Source of the DNA: Torreya grandis
Taxonomy: Eukaryota; Streptophyta; Pinopsida; Cupressales; Taxaceae
Assembly: GCA_037957365.1 (NCBI GenBank)
Contig: JARHVA010001921.1
Span: forward strand, 1,357,501-1,421,500
DNA: 64,000 bases
Direction: 5' to 3'
Shown here: positions 45,291 to 58,611 of the stretch, piece after piece
Layout: each line of letters starts with the position of its first letter
Position numbering within the stretch: position 1 is the stretch's first letter
Translations under genes and position numbers: made by a program
The notes under the pieces: generated by a model
What the model saw: only the letters and a program-made list of their open reading frames with translations
Database searches by the model: none
What the model was told of the DNA's origin: nothing

Positions 45291-47811
45291 AATTATAATA
45301 TTCCTCCATAGTTGATGATTCGTAAGGGGAATTTAATGTTGTGATTATTGGTGTCTAGTAAGAAGCAAATCAAAATATGGATATCTACCTCAAACCTATA
45401 ATTGATGACTTGTAAGCATTCGGGGATGCCATTTTAATGTATGACCTTTTAAAACTAATGAGTCAAAGGTTATTCCCCTATTATTATTTTTTAATTTTAT
45501 TTCCTTTGCTAAGGAAAATAACTTTACTTACATAATCTCTTCTCCTGATTCCCAAGTCTCGAGTTGTGTTGCTCCATCCACACTTCAGCACAAATGATAA
45601 GTATTTAATTTGTAGTAAAAATAGCTCGATCATTTTTTTATATTTGTAAATTCTCCTTTTTGGGTGTGTGTCCTTTAGAAGCTTCTATTTTGATGGTGTT
45701 TTGGGTTGATCAACAATTAAAGATCCTATACATTTAACACTTTTGCGTATGTTTTAATGTTTAAGATGGTCAATTCAAATATAATGTTTTATTCAAAACA
45801 CATCATGAGTTTAGTCTCAATGATATCCTTTGGTGTAAACATTAAAGTTGAGAGGTATATCTTTTTTTAAATTCACTCTCAAGTCTCAAAATTATATCTA
45901 ACCTCTCTCAAATTTACTCACGACTTATACCTTGGATATAGAAGTTTACCAAATTCAACACTAAAAATTTGTAATTTTTAACATGTAACATGTCTTCTCT
46001 AGATTTGATCTCATGTAAATAATTGACATGTTCTATGCCAAATATTTAAAACATATGAGTTGACTCGAGTTGTTGACCTCCAATTTGCTTGAAATATCAA
46101 CCATCTCAGCTGCACTCTCACATGTAAGTTAGTGACTGTTGAATAATTTAATTCATTCAAAGCCAAATTTAATATAATTTATTGGTTGTTTAAGATATTC
46201 CATAATTTACTAGTTGAGCTCATCCCATCACATCAATACAATCACTATTAGATGAAGTACAAGTTGGGTCAATTTAGTGTCATTTTTGTTTTATTAATTT
46301 ATTTAATTTTTTTTTGTGTGTTGTTAACTTGGCACAAAGTTAGTGATAAATTTAGTGCCACCTTTATATCACCAATAAAAAGGTATGTAATGAACAAGTA
46401 ATTTCCCTATATCTATAATATAAAATAGGGCGCGTCGTGAACTCATTTTACCATTGCTATGATAATTTGAAAATTTGATGGAAAATAAAAGTTTTAAAAT
46501 TGATAGGAAAAGGTAGAAGGTTGAATTTTTGGGACAGTAAAGTAAGATTTTTTTTTTCACACTTTTTAAGATTTTTTTTTCAAAGAAAATTTCAAAGCTT
46601 ACAAATTTGGATGGTTAAATAAAGATATAATTTTTGTGTAAGCCAAACAATATTTAAATAATTGGTATTTTGTTTTATAAATAGTATGTCATAATAAAGT
46701 AGGTATACATCATCATCTCTTGTACCAATATCTTCTTTTATATTAAGGTCTACTTCGCAAGAACAAAGCTCATCATCAATGAGTATACTTACAACATATG
46801 GGTTTGTCTATAATCCTAATATTTCATAGAACTTTTCAATTTTGTATTAATAGTTATTTTTAAAAAATCATTTATATATAGGGAGAGTCATCACAACCTT
46901 GTTTTCGAGGTAGGGGTCAAAATAAAGGAAGCAAAAGAGGAGAAAGATGCATTAGTAGAGCACCTCTTCTACCGGTCAGTAAATGTTTTAAGGAAAATGT
47001 ATTTTTATGTATATTATTTTCAAATGAAGTCATCATAATGTTGATATGTATGGATATTATTCTAATATTAAATTAATATACATGTGTTTGATACTTTACA
47101 TACATATAGTGACTTTGATGTTCAACTTCAACCTCAACCAGTGAAAAAGGTAAGGTGTCTTCCCTAAGTGCCATCCTGAAGATGAAATGCATCTTAATAG
47201 CATCACAGGGAGTCATAAAGCTCTTCTTAAAATAATTTATCAAAATACATGTTGGAGTGATAGAAGAAACATATACCTTTTCATAGAAGTTATGATGAAA
47301 ATTCTTGTAATAAAATAAGGTATTGGACTTCAAGATATAGTAGACCATTAATTTTACAATGATCATGATGGTCATGGTCATTATGATTATGATCTAGATG
47401 ATAAAGTTGGTGATGTTTATCACAAAGATTAACCATATATGGATGATATTTCTAAGGAAATTGAACAACAAATAATTTTTTGAAATTTACTTAAACTTCT
47501 TTGTTTACATCAGGATAGTACAAAACATCAATGTTGGGTGCTATATTGTCATTGATGGACTTAAAAATAAGGGTTGGTTGGTCAAACATCAATGTTAACA
47601 CTTTATTTAGGTTAGATGATAATTATATAATTGTATTAAGTTTGATATATATTTTATTTGTTGTAAATTATATCATGTGTGTGTGTGTATTAGCTTAAAA
47701 AAATAGTTTGTTGCATGACACATCTAGAGATGCAATAAAAATTAGCACGTTAAGTGTTTATCTATACCAATTACGATGCATGTATAAATGATTGCATTAT
47801 ATTTATGAAGG
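45291..47811 (+). repeat. Tandem duplication copy B (2,521 bp)
   Basis: Second copy of the 2.5-kb unit. It includes TNP2 middle-fragment start (45,291-45,470), leading part and spacer (45,480-47,110) and N-terminal fragment 4. By eye it differs from copy A at roughly 1-2% of positions outside the microsatellite. Confidence 0.96.
47115..47738 (+). pseudogene. CACTA TNP2-like transposase, N-terminal fragment 4
   Basis: The duplicate of fragment 3, again with MDLKIRVGWSNINV (47,548-47,590). Stops are at the same positions, so it was already dead before the duplication. Confidence 0.7.
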
Positions 47812-48345
47812 AATATGAGCATGATGTGAATCATCCCAAATAAGAGGCACCACAATATTGATAAGGAGTTAAAGGCACTACAATTCCAAATAAGGTATTG
47901 TGATAAATTTCTAATAATTCTTAGCATTAGATGTCTTCTACATTCGAAGTCACTTGAAAAGCTAATGCCATGGAATTATACAAGTAGAGTTAGTGAAGGG
48001 GTTTATCATGTTCCTTTGGATGTAGATGCAATGAAAAAAATTCAATAGTTGTGGCATGAAAAAATTAGAGATATGTCATGAAGTGTACTTTTTGGTATAG
48101 AAATGGATGTTGTTAACCCCTTTTATAGTATGTCATATAGCTACTCCATTTGGCCAATAGTTTTAATAAATTATTAAATTCCTCCATAGTTGATTATTCA
48201 TAAAGAAAATTTAATGTTGTTATTATTGGTGCTTGGTAAGAAAAAAGTAAAAAATATTTATATATCCACCTTAAACCTCTAATTGATGAGTTATGAGCAT
48301 TATGTGATGTCATTATAATGTATGACCTTTTAAAACGTATTGGGT
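47739..48345 (+). pseudogene. CACTA TNP2-like transposase, middle fragment (end of array)
   Basis: YDACINDCIIFMKEYEHDVN at about 47,771-47,830 and MDVVNPFYSMSYSYSIWPIV at about 48,102-48,165 give the clearest TNP2 signature in the window. The region then decays through LINY.IPP and YISTLNL and ends near 48,345. Past this point the sequence is no longer related to the other units, so this may be the original right part of the element from which copies A and B were duplicated. Confidence 0.82.
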
Positions 48346-50925
48346 AATGTCCATTCACATGTTATGGTATTTTATGTTGGACTATTCATGATTTTTTTGG
48401 GATGGTTTTTTGTTCAAGTATTTATTGTATGTTAAAATTTGAAATAAAAATAACATACATATTTGTGTTTCTTCACATTATACACTAAGTTTATAAATTG
48501 TTTTTATATGCATGTTTTTCAACAAAATAAAAGCATGTGTGTCTAATGTGTGGTGATCATCTATGTGGAAGGTTGTCCATAAATCTCAAAAACATTATAC
48601 ATGAAATAAATTGAATCTTCTTGCCAATGGATTATGAATATTTGTGTTAAAAATAAAAATAAGTTTGATGGAAACCCTGATATTAGAAAACCTCCAAAAA
48701 TTATGCCACCCAGGGATTGATACTAAGCCTTCACACAAGCATGTATATGATAAAATATTGTTATTCATCAGTTTTGGTTAAGATATAAGTTATGGTTGTG
48801 TTTAACCCTACAAATATAGATTGGGTTTATCTAGGGTTAAAGGGGATATAGATAGCCTAAGGTACAAGGATGATAAACTATCTCTATAGTAGGCCAATTA
48901 GATGCTAAACTCAGATATAACATATATTGGATTCATTAAATTGAGATAGGCTAAAAATAGTGATTTCAACTGTGATAGATATGGAAATGACAAATAAATA
49001 ATATAATTATCTAGTTCTAATGTTGACATAGTTTTGGATCTAGAACAAACATGAAGTAGATTGGAAGAAGATTTTGTAATAGTCACTAGATTCTAGATTG
49101 GATGCCTCTAGAGCCATAAACACTAGTGTTAGCTTGGGATGACTATGTTGATGCTATTATTTGAGCTAGATATAGGTGTCCTATACAAAATACCTACTAA
49201 AAAAGGATGCGACCATCTATATGCTTTTGGGTTTGCCTTCATCTTCACTCTAGTGCATTCAGATCTAGGTCATGGACTGTCGCTCTTCATGAAATCAAAA
49301 AAACCTAGTTCTTCATCTTCATGGTGACCTTGAGAAAAATGGGTTAGTGGGAACATGATGTTGAGCTGAGCCTAAAGACCCTTTTATCAATGAACATTTC
49401 CTATATATCCAATACACCGAAGAGGATCTCATATTGATGTAATTTTCCCATGTATGTTGCCTTGTGTGTGAATCATATAATATGTGGAAAGAAATTACAA
49501 AAGTGACCTAGCTTATAACTTAGAAAATTAGGATCTTAAGCTGATCCTTTAGTACTTCAAACTTGTGTATGTGCTATCCCTATGATTGGTATAAAAATAG
49601 GATAAAATAGGGAAGCTTTGCTTTATTGATTGCTTGATTGAATGCTTTGATAAGTTTCCTTAGGTTTGTGCTAGGTGTATCTTAGGTGAGGAATGAATGA
49701 GGGTTGATATTATATTTATATCAATGCCTTTGGATAAATAAATCACATTAAATCACTTAGGCCAACCATTAGGATATGTTTCATTTGAAAATTGGATGAC
49801 TTTAAGGCACTAGACACTTGTGTTGGAGTAGGAACCCTGTGTCGATGCAAGTGTATATCTTTGACACTTATGTCTAGGGAACATAAAAGTAGGTATAGGC
49901 TCAAAACTTGAAAGGGCATAAGATAAACATATTTTAAGCATTTTGGGTAAGATAGAAGGTTTGGTTCATTAATATAAGATTGGTCGGACTAAGCGATAGG
50001 ACAAGAGGCATAAGATAGAGCATATGAAAGACTTTTGAAAGTAGGAAAGGTTCAGAATTGAGAGGACTAACCAAAGTATAAGTTTTATAATTATATAAGA
50101 CTCAAGTGATATATAATCCATAAATATTATCTACATTCCCCCCTTTAATGTGTAATGAAATTGTTGGTTTAAAGGAGAATAAATGTGTACCTAGGTGTGT
50201 ATAACACACCTTACCTTTGCATGAGTCCAACTTGAGTGCTTTTTTGGTGACTAACCTCAACCAAGAGCATGTTACAGTACATAATTAGTGAATATAATCT
50301 AAAATTGATAGATTGGAATTGAAAGAGAAAGGTTTAAGAGTATACCTACGTATCGATACAACTGCCTTACCTATTGGCAATATGATTTGAAAGATGTATC
50401 ATTATGAATCATTGAAACTGAGATTAGGAAAAATATATAAATATGGAAAGTGAATATATCTAAGGATATGGAGAGAGATATTGGAAGGTACATGCCCCCA
50501 ACCTTGGAGAAAATGTGAGTGTAACCCAATCATACTTATAAACTAGTGAACATGAGTGAACAAATTCAACTCATACTATCAAACTAGTGAGGTTGGATGA
50601 TAAAATCAAATCTAACCTAAAATATTGGAAATATTAAGTGATTTAATCACCTCAACCATAAAAAAAATGAACCAACTAGTAGATTGACTCAATACAGTCT
50701 GTAAAAGTCTGACCGGATGGGTGATGATAGTCCCTGAGAGTGTTTTAAAATCTGAAATTGATTTGAATTTTGTAATATTAGGCACACATTGCATAACATA
50801 TGCACCTTATATATGTCTCATGATAAAATTGTGTATAAAAATGGTACCAATATATATAATTCTTCCAAAAATGTGAATATGAATTATATAACCATGTGCA
50901 ATTCAGAATTTTGCATAAGTGTGGG
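48346..50925. other. AT-rich non-coding DNA
   Basis: I recognise no gene or element. Small frames such as 49,139-49,327 have no family resemblance. Confidence 0.45.
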
Positions 50926-51190
50926 TAGCATTTTACCATAGCATGCCCCCACTATATATGGAAAAATCTAAAAACTAAAATAAGTGCCAATATGGAGGAT
51001 ATGATTCCAAAACATGTCCCTACTGAATTTGGGTGTGTCAAATACTAAATAAGTGTGGATAACATGATTTCAAAGCATTCCTTACTAAGTTTTAAAACTA
51101 TGCCAGATATTGAATAAGTGTGGAGAATATGCTTCCAAAGCATGCCCCCACTGAATCTAAAAACTATGCCAAACATGAAGAATACACCTG
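50926..51190. repeat. Imperfect tandem repeat, ~65-bp unit
   Basis: About 3.6 copies starting with (g)catgcccccact or a decayed form, continuing through aataagtg.gga.aatatg and attccaaa. Unit lengths are about 62-72 bp. Confidence 0.8.
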
Positions 51191-52232
51191 CATGACATTA
51201 TCCCACTAATAGTACCCCCATTTGAGTTGAGGTAAGAATAGAAACTATTACTTACCTCACCTCAAAAGGATAAGACAACTTTGTAATATGTGAATGGAAC
51301 CATGCAACATATAGAAGAGCATGTTTGGGTAAATGTAACATTGAAGTGCATAGAAAAATGGAATCACATGAAGGCTTAAGATACATGATAAATATCATGG
51401 AAACGTCTAGATGGTAATAATACAGTCTCAACAAGAAAATAAACATACACATAAGAGCACTCAAAATCAATTCAATATACAATGGTCCTAGGAGACCATA
51501 AGCAAGGGGCATGCTCAAATGACACATAATCAAAGGGACATGACTTAGTTAAATGTCCATAAAAGAAATAATGACATAATAAAATGTCTATATAATAAGT
51601 AATGACATATTAAAATGTTAAATAAAGCACACATAGGCATGGGGGCCATAAACAAAGGAACATATTCAAATGCTCGAACAAGAATGACAATAGCAAGGCA
51701 AAACACTCAAGGAAGTACATAAAGGAAAGCATAAACTACTAGCATAAAAATATCATAATAGCTCATGGATTAAATGTGTTATCAAAAAATGTTAAGTGTA
51801 TATCATATCAAGTACCATGTGAAAAATATAATCATGGATAAAGGCATGCATAAGTACATAAGAGCTTAAACATGATAATAAAGAGATCATAGAATGATAT
51901 AACTTATGTATATCAAGATCATAGAAGGAAGATGCCCCTAATGTACACATGACAAGAGTAGAGGTAAGGCCCAACATCTAAAATAGGAATTGATCATGTA
52001 TATGTGTATGCTTGTATCACACTCAAATAGAAGGTTGACACACATGTGTATGTAGAATTAACTGATATGCCATCCATCAACATGGAACTAACACATGGAT
52101 GCTAAAGATTTAATATAGTATGTTGGTGTCAGAAATGTTCTTGAAATTTTAAATGTTTTTTGATTTTTTTAGTATTTTTATAATATTTGAAGAGGAAATA
52201 TCATCCTATGATCCCATCCAAATAATGGTCAT
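51191..52232. other. Non-coding DNA left of the gypsy element
   Basis: Purine-rich, AT-rich DNA. The minus-strand frame at 51,252-51,533 is hydrophobic but has no known domain, and I do not call it a gene. Confidence 0.45.
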
Positions 52233-52546
52233 TGTAGACACCAAAATAGTGTCAACCCCCCCTTTGGTCCCTTTCTAACTTCAACATGCCTAACCTATAC
52301 TTTATTAATTTAAAATACTTATTTTAAATTAATAATCCCCCCTAGACACCTCACCTTGGATTCCTAGCTCTTAGGCCATTTATCACCCTATGACTAATCA
52401 TAATTACCTAAGACCTAATTTTAACTCTCCCACTAAATCTCGTGCCTATTAAACCTACCTTTGGACTGTTTAACAATGACAACCAAACTTGGCAGATGGA
52501 AGAACGGGCAAAAGGCTAAAAATAGCCTTTTTTCCCATTCTCTAGT

Positions 52547-52603
52547 CGTCGACGTCGGTTAACAGTCGACCGACGCCGACGGTATCACCGACGTCGATTG
52601 CTT
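52547..52603 (+). repeat. Palindrome cluster, gypsy LTR, first
   Basis: Three to four copies: gtcgacgtcggt, gaccgacgccgac and accgacgtcgatt. CpGs are well kept. Confidence 0.85.
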
Positions 52604-53119
52604 AAAACTAAATTCTGACCTCGATTGCAACCCTTGAATGCAAATTCTCTTGTTCTCAGGGTCCAAATTCTCTTGCTCCTCAACTCTTTGCAGGCATCAA
52701 CATTCTATCATCACTTTCCAAGCTAAGAAACTCTGTAGAATTCACTCCACACTAGATTGAAATGTTGCATGAGGTCTCCTACATCAGCCATAATGGAAAC
52801 AAGTCTTCTACACTTCTGGTTCTCCACCAAGAGCTAAGTATTCTTCTGGTTTATATTTCATTATTTTTAAAATGCATTGGTGATTAGTCCATTGAATATT
52901 CTTGAGTACTGTTGATAGACAACCCAACTTTCTTCCTGAAGAGGCTGAAAAGCCTTCCTCTCATTCTTATTCTCTTTCCACCCCTGTCCTCTACCTTAGC
53001 CCTTTCCCAGACCATATTCACTATCCTGCAATCCTCCACAAACCATTAAACAGACCTAGACTCCTTCCAGATCCCTCTATCGACCATAAACCCATCTAAA
53101 ATCTGTTCAAGGCCATTGC

Positions 53120-53222
53120 CCTGACCGACATTGACCATTTCCCCTACCGATGTCAGTAGACTAACCGATATCGGCAATCTTGACCAACCGATGCCGGCAG
53201 AACCACCGACGTCGGCAACTGT
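53120..53222 (+). repeat. Palindrome cluster, gypsy LTR, second
   Basis: Five forms: accgacattga, accgatgtcagt, accgatatcggc, accgatgccggc and accgacgtcggc. They are spaced about 20 bp, that is, two helical turns. Confidence 0.88.
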
Positions 53223-53577
53223 GGAAGACTTACAGCAGAACACAGGTACACATTGTCTATTTTCTATTTATTAGTCTTTCATTGTTTCTCTTTATCCAAC
53301 ACTCTTTTTTCAAATAAGTGGACTGTCATCCTTCAAAGAAGTCTTTGCACTTCTGGGGCTGAGCTTTGCTTGGCAGTCCACCATATATCTATCTAACATT
53401 TTCTTTGTTTAAGTCTTTCTTATCTACATGTGTCATCCTCCACAACCAAAGAGGAGCTCCTTCAATCATCTGGATAACGGTGCGCAACTTCATTCGGGTA
53501 TCATCTAACCCTTGACCATTTAATTTTAGTTTCTTATTTCTTCTGAATGTAAAAAGTGAAAATGAGTAGAAACATTT

Positions 53578-53596
53578 TGGCATGCCCAGTGGGACC
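53578..53596 (+). other. Gypsy primer-binding site
   Basis: TGGCATGCCCAGTGGGACC follows the LTR after a short TTT spacer. Its form (TGGCxxGCCCxGTGGGxCC) is that seen after the LTR of plant Tat-type elements. I do not assign the tRNA with certainty. Confidence 0.7.
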
Positions 53597-54722
53597 CTGG
53601 AGTTTCCCTTGGGTTCATTTCTTCTAAAACAAACTTTCATATAGGTGCATTAGGAAAATTTCTCTTCTTGCATCCTTCTTTCTTTCTCTTTCGAAAAGAC
53701 ACCATTAACACAAGTTAAAATGAACTTTTTCTTCTTGTCACTTCTTTTCTGCATCTTAGAGTAGTGAATTTCATGCTCATAAACTTTTCCTAATTGTTTG
53801 CATCCGAACAAAAACATTTCAATTTGGGTTAAAAATATATTGCATCTCATTCCTGCTTGAATGCATTTTTAGCTCATCTAGTAATTAAAAATGCATTATG
53901 AATAAATTGTAGTACACATATGTTACACTACCAGACCACAAGCACATCAAACTAAACATCTAAACATACATGAGACAAGGCCCGACTAGGATTTCATCAC
54001 CTAGCAGATACCTTACCCTTCTTGGCAATCCCACTTGGACTTCATTACCAAGGGGAGAACCCACTCTGTTCTCTGGCAGAGTATAAACTCTAGGGGAAGT
54101 ATATACTGGCTAAGCGACCTAGCTTGTCTCTGGGCTTGTGAAGTGAGGGGAGCAAGCTCCTAGCACCAGGCCACGTACATAACCTAATACAAATTTTGAG
54201 CACCAAAACATAACCCGAAACCAACCTTAGACTACTTCTTTTAGTACCCGTTCTAAAAGCCCAACTTCCCAAACATATTCTTCTAAGGCATAAGCCAACA
54301 TGATTCTAAAATTTTATTCTTAGGAATTTAACATTTAGAGTTTGCTTGCCTTCATCTATTTTTCTGTCTGTATCTGGTTTTTTTGAGCTGGTAAGGATGC
54401 ATTATTTTGAGCTCCAAAAACAATTCAGACTTTCTTCTTTCTTCCAAAAACTTTCAATTTTTTGAGTTTCTAGAAATACGTAGTAACCGACATCGGTTTT
54501 TCCACTGACGTCGGCAAATATCTTCACCGACATCAGTTATCTGACCGACATCAGCAACTTACTTCACCGACATTGGTTTCTTTTACCGACGTCGGTCACT
54601 GTCAAAAATCGTTCTTCTCAAACAACAAGCTAAAAACTTGATATTTTTGCTGTTAAAAACACATTCTGGTTTTCTGATGCTAAAACATACAGTTTTTAGA
54701 ACCTGAATCTATTTTGCCTTAG
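53597..54722 (+). other. Gypsy untranslated leader
   Basis: Non-coding leader between primer site and gag. It contains a third palindrome cluster at 54,485-54,605 close to the gag start. The minus-strand frames here are chance. Confidence 0.65.
54485..54605 (+). repeat. Palindrome cluster in gypsy leader
   Basis: Six forms spaced about 20 bp: accgacatcggt, actgacgtcggc, accgacatcagt, accgacatcagc, accgacattggt and accgacgtcggt. This one is outside the LTR and in non-coding leader DNA. Confidence 0.9.
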
Positions 54723-57176
54723 ATGGTTTTGACACGTAGTCAAACCAAAACTCTTATTGACCATGCAAGGCAACAACCACTCCCGCCTTTGCCTTCTATA
54801 TCAAGTCCCCAAATGGAGTATAATTCAGAAACTGAACGTACTCCTATCCAACCAACCCCAACTCAACCCCCTATTGTTTTCGAAGGGGACCAAGAATTTG
54901 AAAGGTTCCTTGACCTCAATGTCAAGGCTCTTCAGCACTATCTCATGAGAAGTCAAATGCGAGATCCTTCAGGCAACCTAGTTTATGGGATGCCAACTTC
55001 CTTAATTGAAACGACAATCATATCAATAGCCTCCATGACCCAACCCATGGTCACCTCAGCCATTGCCTCAACTAACAACCTAACCATGACCAATATTCAA
55101 AGTGTGGCCTCTCCTTCTATTTCTGGACCTACCTCCACTGGGGTTTTTGTACCCCCTCAACCACAAACCATTCAACAAAGTACTACACCATTCCAGAACT
55201 TAATTGTCTCCATCCCACCTACTCTTGCACTCATAAATACAAGAGTGACTACTTATCCTTCGACTAGTGTTGCCACCATCCAACCACCTTTGGCGACATC
55301 AAGCCAAGTTTTGCCTTCTAGCTTTATGACACAACCACCCTTGACTTCAACATCAGTCCCTATGACTAGTTACCAATATGTTGTGCCTATACAAGCACAA
55401 CCAACTATGTCATATGCTCCACCTAACACCTTCCAAATGCCTTACAACTTAGGGGGCACCCCACCTGCAAATCCATCAACCGATCTAATCAAGATGTTGA
55501 TGGATAAGATGTCTAATCTTGAGACATCCGTTTCGAGTTCAAGAAATGTTCTCTCATATGAACAAATCTATAATGAACCTATTCATCCATTGGTCCCAAT
55601 TTGACCATATCCTAGTCAGTGGGAACTTCCCAAGTTTACTCGCTTTCAGAGTAAAGAGGACCCACAACAACATCTACGAGCATTTAGACATGCTTGTTAC
55701 CTTATAGCACATGATGATGCGTTATTACTATGCACATTTCCCATGTCGCTTTCTAGTGTTGCCCTTAATTGGTATAGTTCTATTACTAGTCACTCTCTAT
55801 TTACCTTCACTCAACTAGCTCAACTATTTCTTGACCACTTTTCAATTAACATAACTAAAAAGGTCTTCATCACGGACCTATATTCCATCAGACAATTCGA
55901 CGATAAATCAATAGCTGATTTTGTTGCCCGTTAGAGAGGCTTAATCAACCAACTCCCCTTTTCTTTACCTCAACCTGAGCTCATTGAGCTCTTCTCACAA
56001 GCATGTGCCAAACACATCTCATCTACTTTGTGGGTCCAAACATTCCACACATTTGACGAAGCTTTCACCATGGCTAAGAAGCTTGAACTCTGTGCTGTCG
56101 AAGAAAATAAAGTCAAACTGCGTAGTAAAAATACTAATGCAAAATCAAATGACCCTTCATCCAAATCTTCTTCTTCCAATCCCAAGTCCAAGGGATCAAC
56201 AAATGCTGTGGTACTTAGACCATCATCTTCAACAACAACCAACCAACCTCAACCTTTAACATCAGAATACATCACATGACAATTCCAACAACGATACGTA
56301 CAACGTCAATATACTCTAATAAGAGAATCATACGTGTCCGTGTTGGATAAACTAGTCAAACAGGGAGTCCTCAATCTCCCCCAAATTTGACCACCACCTC
56401 AATTTGATCCCTCGCGTGCCATCCCTACATGGTATAGGGAGAATGACTTCTGTAATTATCACCGTGTCAAAGGCCATGACACAGACAATTGTAAAACCCT
56501 CAAGAATATCATTCAAGACATGTTAGATAAAGGTGATCTTGTCTTGGATAACCCAAACATGCCACCTAACCAAAACATAGACATCTTTAGACAACCTTTC
56601 CCTAACCATCCACCTAGTCAAAATAACATTCAGACCATGGCCGATGACTCCCAAGAGTGTAATATACGCACGGTCAACACGGTCTCTCCTTTTATGCCTA
56701 ACCAACCTCTCCCACAGTCTCAAGAGGTTAGTCAACATATTTTTCCATCACAGGTAGAAGAGCCTTCTTCTCCTATTTGTCCATCACAGGTAGAAGAGCC
56801 TTCTTCTCCTATTTCTCCTCCACAAATGGAAGAACCTTCTTCTCCTATTAGTTCTCCATTGACCTCTCTTATATTGGAGGACTCTTTGACCATACCAATG
56901 CCACTAGCCTCACTTTCATCCTTCTTACTACCAATGGAGGACCATACATTTCCAACTCTTCAACCGCAAGTAGAAGGTACAATCATCCCTACCCTCTATC
57001 CTCTTGAGGAGTCACATTCTCCAATTCTTTCTCCACCAAGAGAGGAACTTGTCTCTTCACCTACTTTGACCAAAGACAATCTAGTAATGGCTCTCTCATG
57101 CCTTTGGCCTGAGATTTATGCATCTAACAATTCCCACTCTCATGACCACCCAAATCTTCTAAAAAACCAAATATAA
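54723..57176 (+). pseudogene. gag: Gypsy (Tat-like) gag
   Basis: It opens MVLTRSQTKTLIDHAR and stays in one phase to 57,176, with only four stops: TGA 55,602, TAG 55,932, TGA 56,277 and TGA 56,388. After a Pro/Thr/Ser/Gln-rich N-terminal third comes the retrotransposon-gag core: PKFTRFQSKEDPQQHLRAF, LLCTFPMSLSSVALNWY, and FITDLYSIRQFDDKSIADFV. Then follows a basic Ser/Lys linker and the Tat-type metal-binding motif CNYHRVKGHDTDNC at 56,451-56,492. Next is a proline-rich tail with an 11-12 codon PSQVEEPSSPI repeat (56,750-56,850). Gag would assemble the particle. No indel is needed to read it, so decay was mainly by point transitions. Confidence 0.88.
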
Positions 57177-57229
57177 AGCCTCATGCAATGACTTCTAAAC
57201 CATTCTCTTGACTGGCTGAAAACTTATGA

Positions 57230-58611
57230 TTTCTCCATTCGAGGAACTTAGAACATGAGGCACTATGGGAGCAACTCAAAGCTCCTTATCTTACACATCC
57301 CATCTCATCTCGTACTGACGACCCTCCTTCAACAAAATCTCCCAAAGTCTCTAATGAAGACCAGGCTTCTACTTCCAAATCTTCAAAAGCTCAACCACCC
57401 ACATCTGAACCTAAACCCTCACAAACATCCACCATACCAAAACTGGTTAAATCCCTCGATATTCGCCCCATATCTAACCTCACTCACCCACAAGTGAAGG
57501 TAGATTTGAATCTCGCCCCCCACAATAGTAGTCCTCACACTAAACTATAGAAGGCCACTAAACCACGTCAGAGAACTCCTCCCCCACCATCATCATTGCC
57601 CTTTATTTTGGGCTCACATCCTTCTACCTTAATAGGAATGCTCCCAACTCCAACACCTAACAAAAACAAGTTGCCTCCATTACTCCCTTTACCCACCAAA
57701 AACATACCTCCTCTAAAAAAATTGGCACCCCTCACAAAGAAAGTGTCATCTACACGAGTGGCCACACCACCAACCCAAAAGGTGGTATGGAAATCTCCCT
57801 CAACAACTCCCAAATAAAAGTCATCAACACCTAGTGCGTCAAAAAGCATGGACCCCTTAGTAGGTTCATATTCTTTGATACTACGCCAACTTTTACAAAC
57901 TTCTAACATCACTCTTCCACCTCTTAAACCATTTCAACCTCTCAGACCAAAACCATCCTAGTTCGATGACACTAAAATCTGCCTATATCATCGCTCACCG
58001 GGACATGATACCAAGAATTATTGTGCCCTTAAGGTTGTTATTCGCCAATACTTCGAGAAAGACACCCTTCTTATTAAGGATACTATCAACAAATCTCCAA
58101 CACCGTCTAATGTCTCCCCAACCTCTCCACCTTTATCGGGATCCCATCATCAGACTATGGTCCCTTTACCTCCTTCGCCCCCTTTATTCGAGATTAACAC
58201 CATCAATGTGGCCACTAGGTCACAAACTTTAAAGGATAAAGCAAAAGAGAAAGTTGCTATTCCTTGGACCTACCCATTTGTCAAACTTGCTCAACCACCC
58301 AAACCCAAGATTTCTATCTTGGGTGCATCCCAACCCACTTCTTCGGAGAAAATCCGTGATTCTATGGTGAAACAACTTCACCAAACTCCCGTGAAGATGA
58401 CTTTATATGACCTCATTCAAAGCTCTCCACAACATTGTCAAGCTTTAATCAAAGCTTTATAGGTAGTAGAGGTCCAACCTGAGGACCCCCAACCACTAGC
58501 TACCTTAGTCCAATCATTACCCACTGTTGCCTCTATTACCTTTAGTGATTCTGATATTCCTACCTCTAACTTAGAAGATCAGGATGCTGCCCCCTACATT
58601 GATCAAACTCG
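57230..58611 (+). pseudogene. Gypsy gag-pol linker with second CCHC-like motif
   Basis: Reading shifts by one phase near 57,230 and then stays mostly open. A long Pro/Ser/Thr/Lys-rich stretch is followed by a second motif, CLYHRSPGHDTKNYCALK (about 57,977-58,030). It resembles the gag motif with one spacing change (an extra Tyr before the last Cys). Then comes an ATRSQTLKDKAKEK segment that echoes the start of gag, and MTLYDLIQSSPQHCQAL. The echo of the gag start and knuckle suggests an internal duplication of gag sequence, or the usual extended region before protease in this lineage. Confidence 0.65.

Larger units (their letters stand above)
52233..53574 (+). repeat. Gypsy 5' LTR (boundaries inferred)
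   Basis: The start is placed at TGTAGACACCAAAATAGTGTC, a typical Tat-type LTR beginning. The end is at the CA of agtagaaaca, four bases before the primer site. Length is 1,342 bp. Without the 3' partner the start cannot be confirmed. Two clusters of the ACCGACGTCGGT palindrome lie inside (52,547-52,603 and 53,120-53,222). Confidence 0.6.

Noticed and set aside
57568..57912. 114-residue glycine/valine-rich minus-strand frame
   Set aside because: Shadow of the proline/threonine-rich gypsy coding linker on the plus strand.
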